Assembly: GCA_910586755.1 (NCBI GenBank)
Contig: CAJUJM010000048.1
Location: 1 to 64,000 of the forward strand
Length of the DNA: 64,000 bases
Direction: 5' to 3'
Source of the DNA: an uncultured Lachnospiraceae bacterium
GTDB lineage: Bacteria; Bacillota; Clostridia; Lachnospirales; Lachnospiraceae
The notes under the pieces were generated by a model. The model had not been told where the DNA came from. It was given only the letters and a program-made list of their open reading frames with translations, and made no database searches. Shown here piece after piece: positions 26,454-34,532 of this stretch. A program made the translations under genes and the position numbers. Each line of letters begins with the position of its first letter. The first letter of the stretch is position 1.

Positions 26454-28438
26454 TCTTCTTCCCCCTGTGCTTCCTTCTCTTCTGTTTCCTGAACTTCTTC
26501 CGGTTCTTCCGTTTTTTCTGCCTGCGTTTTTTCTGCCTGCCCGGTTTCTTCTGTTGTTTCTTCTGTTTCTTCCTTCACGCCTTTTTCTTCCTCCTGAACC
26601 TTGCGGAAAATTTCCATAAATTCTTTTCCGGTAATGGTCTCCTTTTCAATGAGGAAGTCCGCAATCTTGTCCAGAGCCGTCCGGTTTTCAGAAAGCAGGC
26701 GTCTGGACTCCTCATAGGACCGTTTTAAGATTGCCATAACCTCCTGATCGATCTCGGCTGCTGTGGCATCGCCGCAATTTAATACCGTACGGCCGCTTAA
26801 ATACATATCCTCTTTGCTGGCAAGACCCATAAGGCCAAAGCGCTCTGACATGCCGTACTGGGTCACCATGGCCCTGGCAAGCTTGGTTGCCTGCTCAATA
26901 TCATTGGCAGCGCCGGTGGTAACCGTATCAAACACCAGCTCCTCGGCCGCCCGGCCGGCCAGATATCCAATCAGCATGGCATTCAGCTCTTTTTGGGTAT
27001 TTAAATATTTCTCTTCCTCCGGAACCTGCATCACATATCCCAAAGCCCCCATAGTCCTGGGCACAATGGTAATCTTCTGAACCGGCTCCGCATCCTTCTG
27101 AAGGGCGCTGACCAGGGCGTGGCCCACCTCGTGGTAAGAGACAATCCGGCGTTCTTCCTTGCTTAAGATCCGATCCTTCTTCTCTTTTCCTACCAGCACC
27201 ACCTCCACGGCTTCAAACAGATCCTTCTGAGAAACCGCCTGCCTGCCGCCCTTCACTGCATTAATGGCAGCCTCGTTCATCATATTGGCAAGATCCGCAC
27301 CTACTGCGCCGGAGGTTGCCAGGGCAATCTCTTCAAAATCCACGCTGTCATCCAGAAGCACATCCTTGGAGTGGACCTTTAAAATATTGACTCTTCCTTT
27401 TAAATCCGGCTTATCGACAATAATGCGCCGGTCAAAACGGCCGGGGCGAAGAAGGGCGGGATCCAGGATCTCCGGCCGGTTGGTGGCTCCCAAAACCAAA
27501 AGTCCCTTGGAAGAATCAAAGCCGTCCATCTCAGAGAGGAGCTGATTTAAGGTCTGCTCCCGCTCGTCATTCCCTCCGCCAAAGCGGGTGTCACGGCTCT
27601 TACCTATCGCATCAATCTCGTCAATAAAGATAATACACGGCGCAGACTGCTGGGCCTGTTTAAATAAATCTCTGACCCGGGACGCCCCCACGCCTACAAA
27701 CATTTCCACAAAATCCGATCCGGACAGAGAGTAAAAAGGCACCTGGGCCTCTCCCGCCACTGCCTTGGCAAGAAGGGTTTTACCGGTACCCGGCGGTCCC
27801 ACCAGCAAGGCGCCTTTGGGGAGCTTTGCGCCAATCTGGGTATATTTGGCCGGATTGTGGAGGAAATCTACAATCTCTGTCAGAGACTCTTTGGCCTCAT
27901 CCTCTCCGGCCACATCCTTAAAGGTGATTCCGGTTTCCTTCTGTACATAGACCTTGGCATTGCTTTTTCCAACGCCCATGATCCCGCCGCCTCCCATGCG
28001 GCGCATCATAAAGTTCATAAAAACCACAATAATAATAAATGGAATGACAAAGCTGATAATGGACTCTAATATAATACTGGAATCTGTTTTCTGTTCCCTG
28101 ATGTCCACACCGTTTTCCAAAAGCCTCTCCGTATTGTTATAATCAGAGGGCACCCGCACCGTATAATACCGGATAAGCTGAGAATACTCTTCCGCTTCCT
28201 TCCTGGGGTAAACGGTGATCTCCGAGTTGCTGATGAGAACGGCTTCTACTTTTCCCGCTTCCACCATGTCTACATACTCTGTATAGGAAAGCTCCTCTGT
28301 AGAGTTTTTGGTGACCATATCCCGCATCAGCGTAATGACCATCAGCGTAATGATCGCCGCAACCACCAGCACTAATATGGTCTGGCCATTGGGCGACATT
28401 TTGCCGTTGTTCTTATCCTGATTGTTGTTATTATCCAT
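26447..28438 (-). CDS. ftsH: ATP-dependent zinc metalloprotease FtsH
   Basis: Membrane AAA+ protease that degrades misfolded membrane proteins and regulators. 663 residues. Two N-terminal membrane helices (about 18-38 and 122-146) flank an extracytoplasmic domain. Walker A GPPGTGKT lies at 214-221, Walker B FIDEIDAI near 271, and the second region of homology reads RPGRFDRR. The zinc site HEVGH is at 436-440. The C-terminal 50 residues are a Glu/Thr-rich low-complexity tail, longer and more acidic than usual. Promoter and ribosome binding site are clear. Confidence 0.97.
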   Translation of the reverse strand: MDNNNNQDKNNGKMSPNGQTILVLVVAAIITLMVITLMRDMVTKNSTEELSYTEYVDMVEAGKVEAVLISNSEITVYPRKEAEEYSQLIRYYTVRVPSDYNNTERLLENGVDIREQKTDSSIILESIISFVIPFIIIVVFMNFMMRRMGGGGIMGVGKSNAKVYVQKETGITFKDVAGEDEAKESLTEIVDFLHNPAKYTQIGAKLPKGALLVGPPGTGKTLLAKAVAGEAQVPFYSLSGSDFVEMFVGVGASRVRDLFKQAQQSAPCIIFIDEIDAIGKSRDTRFGGGNDEREQTLNQLLSEMDGFDSSKGLLVLGATNRPEILDPALLRPGRFDRRIIVDKPDLKGRVNILKVHSKDVLLDDSVDFEEIALATSGAVGADLANMMNEAAINAVKGGRQAVSQKDLFEAVEVVLVGKEKKDRILSKEERRIVSYHEVGHALVSALQKDAEPVQKITIVPRTMGALGYVMQVPEEEKYLNTQKELNAMLIGYLAGRAAEELVFDTVTTGAANDIEQATKLARAMVTQYGMSERFGLMGLASKEDMYLSGRTVLNCGDATAAEIDQEVMAILKRSYEESRRLLSENRTALDKIADFLIEKETITGKEFMEIFRKVQEEEKGVKEETEETTEETGQAEKTQAEKTEEPEEVQETEEKEAQGEEEC

Positions 28439-28489
28439 ACGTACTTACTCTCCTTCTGAATAAGCGACCCTTTCCGCCTATTCTATCCC

Positions 28490-28518
28490 ATTATAATGTT
28501 AGTCTTTCCATAAATCAA
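28490..28518 (-). promoter_or_regulatory. Promoter of ftsH
   Basis: Minus strand: -35 TTGATT (28513-28518), 17-bp spacer, -10 TATAAT (28490-28495), about 50 nt upstream of ftsH. Confidence 0.78.
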
Positions 28519-28628
28519 GGAAAACCACTTTAAAAAGTATGAAAATTTCCTAAATTTCTCCACTTATTTCCCGGTTTCATCTGGAGATACTAAAAACAGC
28601 TAACACAAAAAGAAGGAGGACCGCCTTT

Positions 28629-28820
28629 ATGAAAAGTCAAAAAAAAACGCCCTTTTCCTATCACGAGCATGATGACGACGGACAGATTCAGGCCTGTTCC
28701 GCTATGGACTGTACCGGGCTTATTCCTGCTCTTCCGGAAAATGAGGATCAGCTTGAATCCTATGAGGATCTATATCCTTTCATGGCCAAAGCTAAAAAGG
28801 ATACGCAGAAAATCCATTAA
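28629..28820 (+). CDS. Small acidic protein of unknown function
   Basis: 63 residues, very polar, with no membrane segment. It is preceded by a strong AGAAGGAGGA ribosome binding site and followed by a bidirectional terminator, so translation is likely although I recognise no family. Notable features are HEHDDDG near the N-terminus, two cysteines in ACSAMDCTGLIPALP, and an acidic middle followed by a lysine-rich end. Opposite orientation to its neighbours. Confidence 0.6.
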   Translation: MKSQKKTPFSYHEHDDDGQIQACSAMDCTGLIPALPENEDQLESYEDLYPFMAKAKKDTQKIH

Positions 28821-28863
28821 AATGCGGAATATTGCGGAATGAAAGAGTGAGAATACGTGCTGT

Positions 28864-28907
28864 AAAATAAGGCGGATATCTGTTAAAATAAAAAACCGCC
28901 TTATTTT
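28864..28907. terminator. Bidirectional terminator
   Basis: AAAATAAGGCGG (28864-28875) pairs perfectly with CCGCCTTATTTT (28896-28907). A/T runs at both ends serve the small plus-strand gene and the TRAP binding-protein gene on minus, whose stop codon touches the stem. Confidence 0.88.
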
Positions 28908-29934
28908 ATGTCCCTGTTTTTTCTCCCTCTTCTGCAATCCTGTCTATAATATCCAGATAGTCGCCGCAGAACTTCTCATATAGCGGCTCCACTGCCTGTC
29001 GGAACCGCATTCGTTCTTCTGCCGGCATCGTTACTACCTCCACCTTGCTCCCCTGGTTTCGCACCTTTCTCTCCGCCTCTTTTTGATACTTTTCCCACTC
29101 TTCTCTCTCGTATCTGGCAGATTCCCGGGCACATTCCCGAATAATGTCCTGATATTCCTCCGGCAGTTTCTCCCAGGTAGCTTCCGACACAATCTGAACC
29201 TCCGGCACCCGGGTGTGTTCATCAATGGTATAGTAAGGGGCCACCTCATAATGTCCCGTGGATTCATAAGAAGACCAGTTATTTTCTGCCGCATCAATTT
29301 CCCCTGTCTGAAAGGCAGAGTACACCTCTCCATATTTGGTGGATACGGCGTCTGCCCCCAAAGCCTTTATCATTTCCCGCATCAGCCCCGACTCCTGAAC
29401 CCGGATCCGCATCCCCCGGACGTCTTCCAGAGTGCGGATAGGCTTCTTAGAGCTGTAAAAGCTTCTGGCTCCCGCGTCATACCAGGATAAAGCCACCAGA
29501 TTGCTACCTTCAAAGGAATTTAAAAATTCATGTCCAATGTTCCCTTCCAATACACACCACATGTGTTCTGAGCTATTGTAGAGGTAAGGCATCTGCAAAA
29601 CATTGAGCTTAGGAATAAATTCTGACAGCGGCGACAGGGAAACTCTGGCAAAATCCACCCCGCCAAACTGCATCTGGCGGATAATTTCCCATTCATCCCC
29701 CAACACACCTCCGGTATTCACCTGAATCTCCACATCCCCGTTTGTCCTCTCCCAGACAAGCTGGGAAAACCGGTACGCGCCTAAACTGGTAGGGTAATCA
29801 TCGGTCTGGTTTTCCGCATAGGTCAGTACAAAAGAAGGAACAGAAGGCGTATTCTCATATCTCTTGGACAGGCCGATTCCTATTACGCCCAAAAGCAGAA
29901 ACAGACAGATCATACCGGCCAGCCATTTTTTCAT
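28906..29934 (-). CDS. TRAP solute-binding protein homologue, apparently membrane-anchored
   Basis: DctP-family periplasmic-type binding protein of 342 residues. The start is placed at 29934 (MKKWLAGM); the longer reading begins inside the preceding gene. Residues 3-20 are a hydrophobic segment with no lipobox Cys, unlike the main DctP of this cluster (32427-33542), so it may stay tethered by an uncleaved helix. The carboxylate-binding Arg region GMRIRVQESGLMREM and the YSAFQTGEIDAAENNW segment are intact. It is the last gene of the cluster after YcxB-like. A sensory role for the two-component system upstream is possible but inferred. Confidence 0.82.
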   Translation of the reverse strand: MKKWLAGMICLFLLLGVIGIGLSKRYENTPSVPSFVLTYAENQTDDYPTSLGAYRFSQLVWERTNGDVEIQVNTGGVLGDEWEIIRQMQFGGVDFARVSLSPLSEFIPKLNVLQMPYLYNSSEHMWCVLEGNIGHEFLNSFEGSNLVALSWYDAGARSFYSSKKPIRTLEDVRGMRIRVQESGLMREMIKALGADAVSTKYGEVYSAFQTGEIDAAENNWSSYESTGHYEVAPYYTIDEHTRVPEVQIVSEATWEKLPEEYQDIIRECARESARYEREEWEKYQKEAERKVRNQGSKVEVVTMPAEERMRFRQAVEPLYEKFCGDYLDIIDRIAEEGEKTGT

Positions 29935-29959
29935 CACCTTTTCTTCCCCCTCTGCCGCT

Positions 29960-30430
29960 TTATTTCTTAATTTTGGAAGCCACAAATTGATAAAATTTTT
30001 CCCGTTCTGTCCCCAAAATCCGGTTGGGAAGAATAAAACCATGGGTGGTGTCAGAAAAAATAATAATCAGCGTAGGCTTTTTGGACACCCGTTTTATGGA
30101 TCTCCAATCTAAATCGGAGCGCTCTTCCCCCACTGCAATGTGAATCCCTCTCTCGTCAAAAGCGATTTTCGTGTCTTGGGTAATCCCCGCCGCCTGACGT
30201 CTGGCCTTTTGATACACCATAAAAGGCTGAATCACAGGAAATAGCAGACACCCAAACACCAGGGCTATCCGCATAAAATCCCCTGCTTCCCCCCAGCGGA
30301 TCACCGTCAAAACCCAGACTGCCGCCGTAAAGATCACATTGCAGACTCCTACCATGGATCCGTAGGTATAATACATGGAAAGCTGCCAAAGGTCAAGCCC
30401 TGTATTTCGATAGGTATACTCAAATCTCAT
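29960..30430 (-). CDS. YcxB-like family membrane protein
   Basis: 156 residues from the Met at 30430, preceded by GGAG at 10-nt spacing. Two hydrophobic helices lie in the N-terminal half (about 22-70). A C-terminal domain reads TKIAFDERGIHIAVGE, then DWRSIKRVSKKPTLIIIF, LPNRIL and a Tyr/Phe-rich end, characteristic of YcxB-like proteins. Function unknown. It lies between the TRAP permease and the second binding protein, 25 nt before the latter. Confidence 0.78.
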   Translation of the reverse strand: MRFEYTYRNTGLDLWQLSMYYTYGSMVGVCNVIFTAAVWVLTVIRWGEAGDFMRIALVFGCLLFPVIQPFMVYQKARRQAAGITQDTKIAFDERGIHIAVGEERSDLDWRSIKRVSKKPTLIIIFSDTTHGFILPNRILGTEREKFYQFVASKIKK

Positions 30431-30455
30431 GTTACATATACTCCATAATTGAAAA

Positions 30456-30484
30456 GGGATATGGCAAAATAAAGCCACATCCCC
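30456..30484 (-). terminator. Hairpin after the TRAP permease operon
   Basis: GGGAT-x-TGGC pairs with GCCA-x-ATCCC, followed on the minus strand by CTTTTCAATT. It lies between the dctM stop (30516) and the YcxB-like start (30430) and probably attenuates or ends the dctPQM transcript. Confidence 0.6.
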
Positions 30485-30515
30485 TGTATAGTCGTCTGAA
30501 CTGTTACCTTTGAAC

Positions 30516-31829
30516 TTATTTTGCCAATACGGTTGGCAGCCACAGGCTGACACCCGGAATAAAGGTAATCAACAGCAAGGTAATAATCATACACAGATAG
30601 AACGGCAGGGTCGCCTTTACTACCTTCTCCATTGGAACCTTGGCAATTGCCGAACCGATAAAGAGTACCGCGCCTACGGGAGGCGTCAAAAGGCCGATAC
30701 CGCAGTTTAATACTACCATGATACCAAACTGAACCGGATCTAATCCGATAGAGGTTGCGATGGGAAGGAGGATAGGAGTCGCAATCAGGATAATGGGAGC
30801 CATATCCATGATGCAGCCCAGCACCAGCAGGATCAGGTTTAACAGCAGCGCCAGCAAAATAGGATTGGTGGTCAGACCGGTAATGGCGTTAGCCGCCAGC
30901 TCCGGAACGTGAAGGCGGGTTAAGCAGTCGCCGAAAATGCTGGAGGTTGCAATCAGAATCAATACGATTGCCAGAGTATCCACACAGTCCCCTAATACTC
31001 TCCAAACACCTTTCCAATCTAATCCCTTGTAAATAAATACACTGACTAAAAGGCTGTAAATAACTGCGATTGCCGCAGACTCGGTAGCAGTAAACACGCC
31101 GCCTACAACGCCGAATACCACAATCAGCACTGCTGCCAGAGCCCAGAAGGATACGCTTAGCTGTTTAACCAGATTCATAACGCTGAATTTTGCGCCCTTG
31201 GGATAATTCTTCTTAACAGAAATAATATAAGAACCTATCATCAGGGACAGGGCCAGCAGCGCGCCCGGAATATATCCTGCCAGGAATAAGCTTCCTACAG
31301 AAATACCGCCTGCAGTGGTTGCATAGATAACCATATTATGGCTGGGAGGAACCAAAAGGCCCTCACAGGAAGAGGTAATGGTTACTGCGGTAGAAAAGTC
31401 GTCGTCATAGCCCTGATCCACCATCATAGGAATCAGGATAGAACCCAAAGATGCCGTATCTGCAGAAGCAGAACCGGAAATACCGCCAAAGAAATAAGAG
31501 GCCACAATGTTTACCATGGCCATGCCCCCTCGCATCCACCCTACGCAGGCGTCTGCCAGAGCAATCAGCTTTTCAGAAATACCGCCGGATCCCATAAGAC
31601 ATCCCATGGTGATAAAGAAGGGAACCGCCATCAGGCTGAAGGAGCTGATACCTTTTACCATCAGACGGCAGATAGCCGCCAGATCCTGTCCCTGGTACAG
31701 CAGGGAAAATACGGAGGAAAGCGCAACCGCATAGGCAATGGGGAAGCGCAGAAATACCATTAAAAAGAAGGAGCCTAAAAGGACCATAATTGCCATATTG
31801 TCTACGGCAATACCATTAATCATTATCAT
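30516..31829 (-). CDS. dctM: TRAP transporter large permease (DctM)
   Basis: 437-residue integral membrane protein with about 12 hydrophobic segments, the ion-coupled translocating subunit of a TRAP transporter. Family segments include FFLMVFLRFPIAYAVALSS near the N-terminus, GGISGSASADTASLGSILIP (about 114), TPPVGAVLFIGSAIAKVP and PGVSLWLP at the C-terminus. An AGGAGG site lies 7 nt before the start, inside the end of dctQ, and the genes overlap by 4 nt. Confidence 0.95.
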   Translation of the reverse strand: MIMINGIAVDNMAIMVLLGSFFLMVFLRFPIAYAVALSSVFSLLYQGQDLAAICRLMVKGISSFSLMAVPFFITMGCLMGSGGISEKLIALADACVGWMRGGMAMVNIVASYFFGGISGSASADTASLGSILIPMMVDQGYDDDFSTAVTITSSCEGLLVPPSHNMVIYATTAGGISVGSLFLAGYIPGALLALSLMIGSYIISVKKNYPKGAKFSVMNLVKQLSVSFWALAAVLIVVFGVVGGVFTATESAAIAVIYSLLVSVFIYKGLDWKGVWRVLGDCVDTLAIVLILIATSSIFGDCLTRLHVPELAANAITGLTTNPILLALLLNLILLVLGCIMDMAPIILIATPILLPIATSIGLDPVQFGIMVVLNCGIGLLTPPVGAVLFIGSAIAKVPMEKVVKATLPFYLCMIITLLLITFIPGVSLWLPTVLAK

Positions 31830-32350
31830 TTGCTGTCCTCCTCTACAAAAAAGCCTCTAATATGGTTATAAATGGCTTCCAGCTCGAACACCAGCATGGC
31901 AATGCCGGCAAGAGGAACCGGGAAATACATCCAGAATCTGGAAACCTTTGGCATACTGACATAAGTACCCTTGGAACCAATGCCGGTGGCATACTTCCAG
32001 CCTACGGTAATCATAATTACTGCCAATACCAGCACAGCAACGTCAGCTATAATGTCAAGAACCTTAACCAGTTTAACCGGAAGATAACGGTCAAATGCGG
32101 TCATACGGATATGAGCGCCTCTGCGGATTGCCAGAGCGGCAGAGAGAACTGCCATATAGGACATACAGGTTAAAACCACTTCCTCACTCCAGGCCGGATC
32201 CGGAATAAACGGAATGTATCTTCCCGCAACCGCCATGCTGGTGATCAGAATATCTACAATCAGCAAAAGCTTGCAGATTGTCAGGGTAATTTTATATGTA
32301 ATATCATATGCTGGCCTGATCTTATCGATTGTTTGAAAAATTGCTGGCAT
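31826..32350 (-). CDS. dctQ: TRAP transporter small permease (DctQ)
   Basis: 174 residues from the Met at 32350 (MPAIFQTID), chosen for the AAGGGAGAG site upstream. Four membrane helices. The conserved DctQ stretch is visible as WSEEVVLTCMSYMAVLSAALAIRRGAHI (about 69-96, Arg-rich end). It pairs with DctM in the membrane and bridges to the binding protein. Confidence 0.93.
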   Translation of the reverse strand: MPAIFQTIDKIRPAYDITYKITLTICKLLLIVDILITSMAVAGRYIPFIPDPAWSEEVVLTCMSYMAVLSAALAIRRGAHIRMTAFDRYLPVKLVKVLDIIADVAVLVLAVIMITVGWKYATGIGSKGTYVSMPKVSRFWMYFPVPLAGIAMLVFELEAIYNHIRGFFVEEDSK

Positions 32351-32426
32351 ATTTACTCTCCCTTCAGAAAAGAAAGGCGCAGAGGTTGTACTCTGCATTT
32401 CCCCTGCGCCTTTTGAATGTTCTGTA

Positions 32427-33542
32427 TTACTGCATATCCAGAATCTGCTGATACAGTTCTGCGTTGTCCTTAGTAGACTCTGCGATGATTCCCTTACAAG
32501 CTTCCTGCCAAGGAGTAATGTCCGGAACTTCTACTACGTTAACACCGCTTGCCTTTAACTCTTCCAGAACCTTATTTTCAGCGTCTGCAGAGATCTTCTT
32601 GTTGAATTCGGAAGCGTACTTGCCGGCCTCAACCATAATATCCTGCTGCTCAGGAGTTAACTTGTTCCATGCCTCGTCGGTGATAACAACCTGGATAGCG
32701 CCTAAGGTATGGCCGTCCAGAATCAGGTTGGGAGCAACCTCCGGGAATGCGTTGGACTGGTAGTTTGCGATGGGCTGCTCAGCGCCGTCTACAACACCGG
32801 TCTGCAGTGCGGAGTACAGCTCGCCGAAGGAAATAACGGTGGGACTTGCGCCAAGGCCTTCCACCATGCCGTTCATAATCGGGTCATTGGACACACGCAG
32901 CTTCATACCCTTTAAGTCCTCAATGCCGCTGATCTCTTTTACCGTGAAGAAATGGCGGAAGCCCTCTTCGCCGTAGAATAAGCCTCTGACGCCGGAACCG
33001 CTCTCATAGGGCTCCATTAAGAACTCAGCAGCTAAATCGCTCTCTGCAAAGTTCCAGAAATGCTCACGGCTTACAAAAGTAAAGGGAACGGACAACAGTT
33101 TGGATTTCTCGCCGCCGTAGCTGGTCAATGCAAATGCGGAGATACGGGAAATGTCGATTCCGCCGCCGCCGCCTAACATAGCGTCTAATACATCGTTCTC
33201 AGAACCAAGAACACCGCTGGCCTGAAGGTCAATGGTAATGGAACCGCCGGAAAGCTCTTCTACCTTCTCTTTAAATGCGGTATCGGTCTGACCTACAATG
33301 GTGTCCAGAGGGTTCACCTCTGCCATAACAAACGTAACTGCAGGACCTACCGCTTCTCCTGCTGCGGGAGCTTCTGTGCTGTCGCCTGCATTGTCTGCGG
33401 GAGCTTCCGTTGCTGCGGGCGCCTCAGTAGCCGCAGGCGCTGCAGTCGTTGCCGGAGCATCCGGGGATTTTAATCCGCAGCCAGCCATAGAACCAGCTAC
33501 CATTGCTGTGCACAGCATTGCAGATAACCATCTTTTTTTCAT
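32427..33542 (-). CDS. dctP: TRAP transporter solute-binding lipoprotein (DctP)
   Basis: 371 residues. The signal peptide ends in a lipobox (GSMAGC), so it is membrane-anchored by lipid. A 40-residue Ala/Thr/Glu-Pro linker precedes the DctP domain. MKLRVSNDPIMNGM carries the carboxylate-binding Arg, and the YSALQTGVVDGAEQPI helix follows. Substrate is probably an organic acid such as a sugar acid or C4-dicarboxylate. The two-component genes upstream probably control it. Confidence 0.93.
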   Translation of the reverse strand: MKKRWLSAMLCTAMVAGSMAGCGLKSPDAPATTAAPAATEAPAATEAPADNAGDSTEAPAAGEAVGPAVTFVMAEVNPLDTIVGQTDTAFKEKVEELSGGSITIDLQASGVLGSENDVLDAMLGGGGGIDISRISAFALTSYGGEKSKLLSVPFTFVSREHFWNFAESDLAAEFLMEPYESGSGVRGLFYGEEGFRHFFTVKEISGIEDLKGMKLRVSNDPIMNGMVEGLGASPTVISFGELYSALQTGVVDGAEQPIANYQSNAFPEVAPNLILDGHTLGAIQVVITDEAWNKLTPEQQDIMVEAGKYASEFNKKISADAENKVLEELKASGVNVVEVPDITPWQEACKGIIAESTKDNAELYQQILDMQ

Positions 33543-33603
33543 ATTGCATTTCCTCCTTTTTACGCGTTATTAATAAAAATTTTATTTTTTTAACGCTGTC
33601 TTA

Positions 33604-33696
33604 ATTATAAAGGTGTATCAAACTTTTTAATATGGTAAATATTTGTGAATTCTAGTATTTTTTTAACCACTTTTTTACTGCTTTTTGTACAAAAAG
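33604..33696 (-). promoter_or_regulatory. Probable activator-dependent promoter region of dctPQM
   Basis: A -10 TATAAT (33604-33609) lies about 60 nt upstream of dctP with no good -35, as expected for an activated promoter. A perfect 16-bp palindrome CTTTTTGTACAAAAAG lies at 33681-33696, about 75 bp upstream of the -10. It is a candidate site for the AraC-type response regulator encoded next door. Confidence 0.5.
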
Positions 33697-33710
33697 GCAA
33701 CGCTTCCGGT

Positions 33711-34532
33711 TCAACTCTGGATATCATCCTGAAAAATTGACAAACGGTACTCTGTAGGACTCATTCCTGTGATTCTGCGAAATACCTTTGTAAAATAGTT
33801 GGAATCGCTGTAGCCCACCGCTTTTCCTACATCTTTGACATTTATGGTAGGCCGCCTCAGCTGGCGTTTCGCTTCCTCCACACGGAATTCCGTCAGGTAT
33901 GCGGTAAAGTTTTTCTGGAAACACTGTTTAAACAATTTGCTGAAATAAGCCTCGGAATAATTCATGGTCTGAGCCACATCCTGCATGGAAATATCATACA
34001 TATAATGGGTCTGTATATATTCTTCCAGCATCTGCGTCACCTTTTGCTGACGGCCAAAGCCTAATTCCTCCCCGTCTTCCTCCTGCTCCTCCTTCGTATC
34101 CATAAGGAGAGATTCTTCCTTCCCGGCTCTAAGTCCTGATTGAACCCCCTCTGCCGTCCGTATCGCTTCCTCCATCACCAGCAGAAGCTCCTTCTCGTCA
34201 AAGGGTTTCAGCAGGTAATCCATGGCCCGCACTGTAATAGCCTTACGGGCATAGGAAAACTCGTCAAAGGCAGTGAGGAAAATAATGCAGCACTCTCTGC
34301 CCCTTTCCCGGATCCCTTCTGCCGCCTGAATCCCGCTGACCCCTGGCATCTCAATGTCCAAAATTGCAATCTGGATGTTTTCTTCTTCGTGGATCTCCAA
34401 CGCCTGCCTGCCGTTTTCCGCCTCAAAAATCCGGCAGCGTTCCCCTAGATTTTTCAGCAAGGTCTTTTTTAAGGCCGCCCTTTCAATCTGCTCGTCATCT
34501 GCAATTAAAACCTGTACCTTATCCACTCTCAT
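33711..34532 (-). CDS. Response regulator, AraC type (YesN-like)
   Basis: 273 residues. A receiver domain (1-125) has the acidic pocket ADDE (11-14), phospho-acceptor Asp59 in ILDIEMPG, and Lys in YLLKPFDEKE. A variable linker precedes two C-terminal AraC-type helix-turn-helix motifs (about 170-270: DVAQTMNYSEAYFSKLFKQ and VGKAVGYSDSNYFTKVF). It overlaps the sensor kinase gene by 14 nt and faces dctP downstream, so it most likely activates the TRAP operon. Confidence 0.93.
   Translation of the reverse strand: MRVDKVQVLIADDEQIERAALKKTLLKNLGERCRIFEAENGRQALEIHEEENIQIAILDIEMPGVSGIQAAEGIRERGRECCIIFLTAFDEFSYARKAITVRAMDYLLKPFDEKELLLVMEEAIRTAEGVQSGLRAGKEESLLMDTKEEQEEDGEELGFGRQQKVTQMLEEYIQTHYMYDISMQDVAQTMNYSEAYFSKLFKQCFQKNFTAYLTEFRVEEAKRQLRRPTINVKDVGKAVGYSDSNYFTKVFRRITGMSPTEYRLSIFQDDIQS

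Noticed and set aside
28906..30042. Longer start for the second TRAP binding protein at 30042
   Set aside because: The extra 36 residues overlap the YcxB-like gene and precede a normal hydrophobic N-terminus; the Met at 29934 is more likely.
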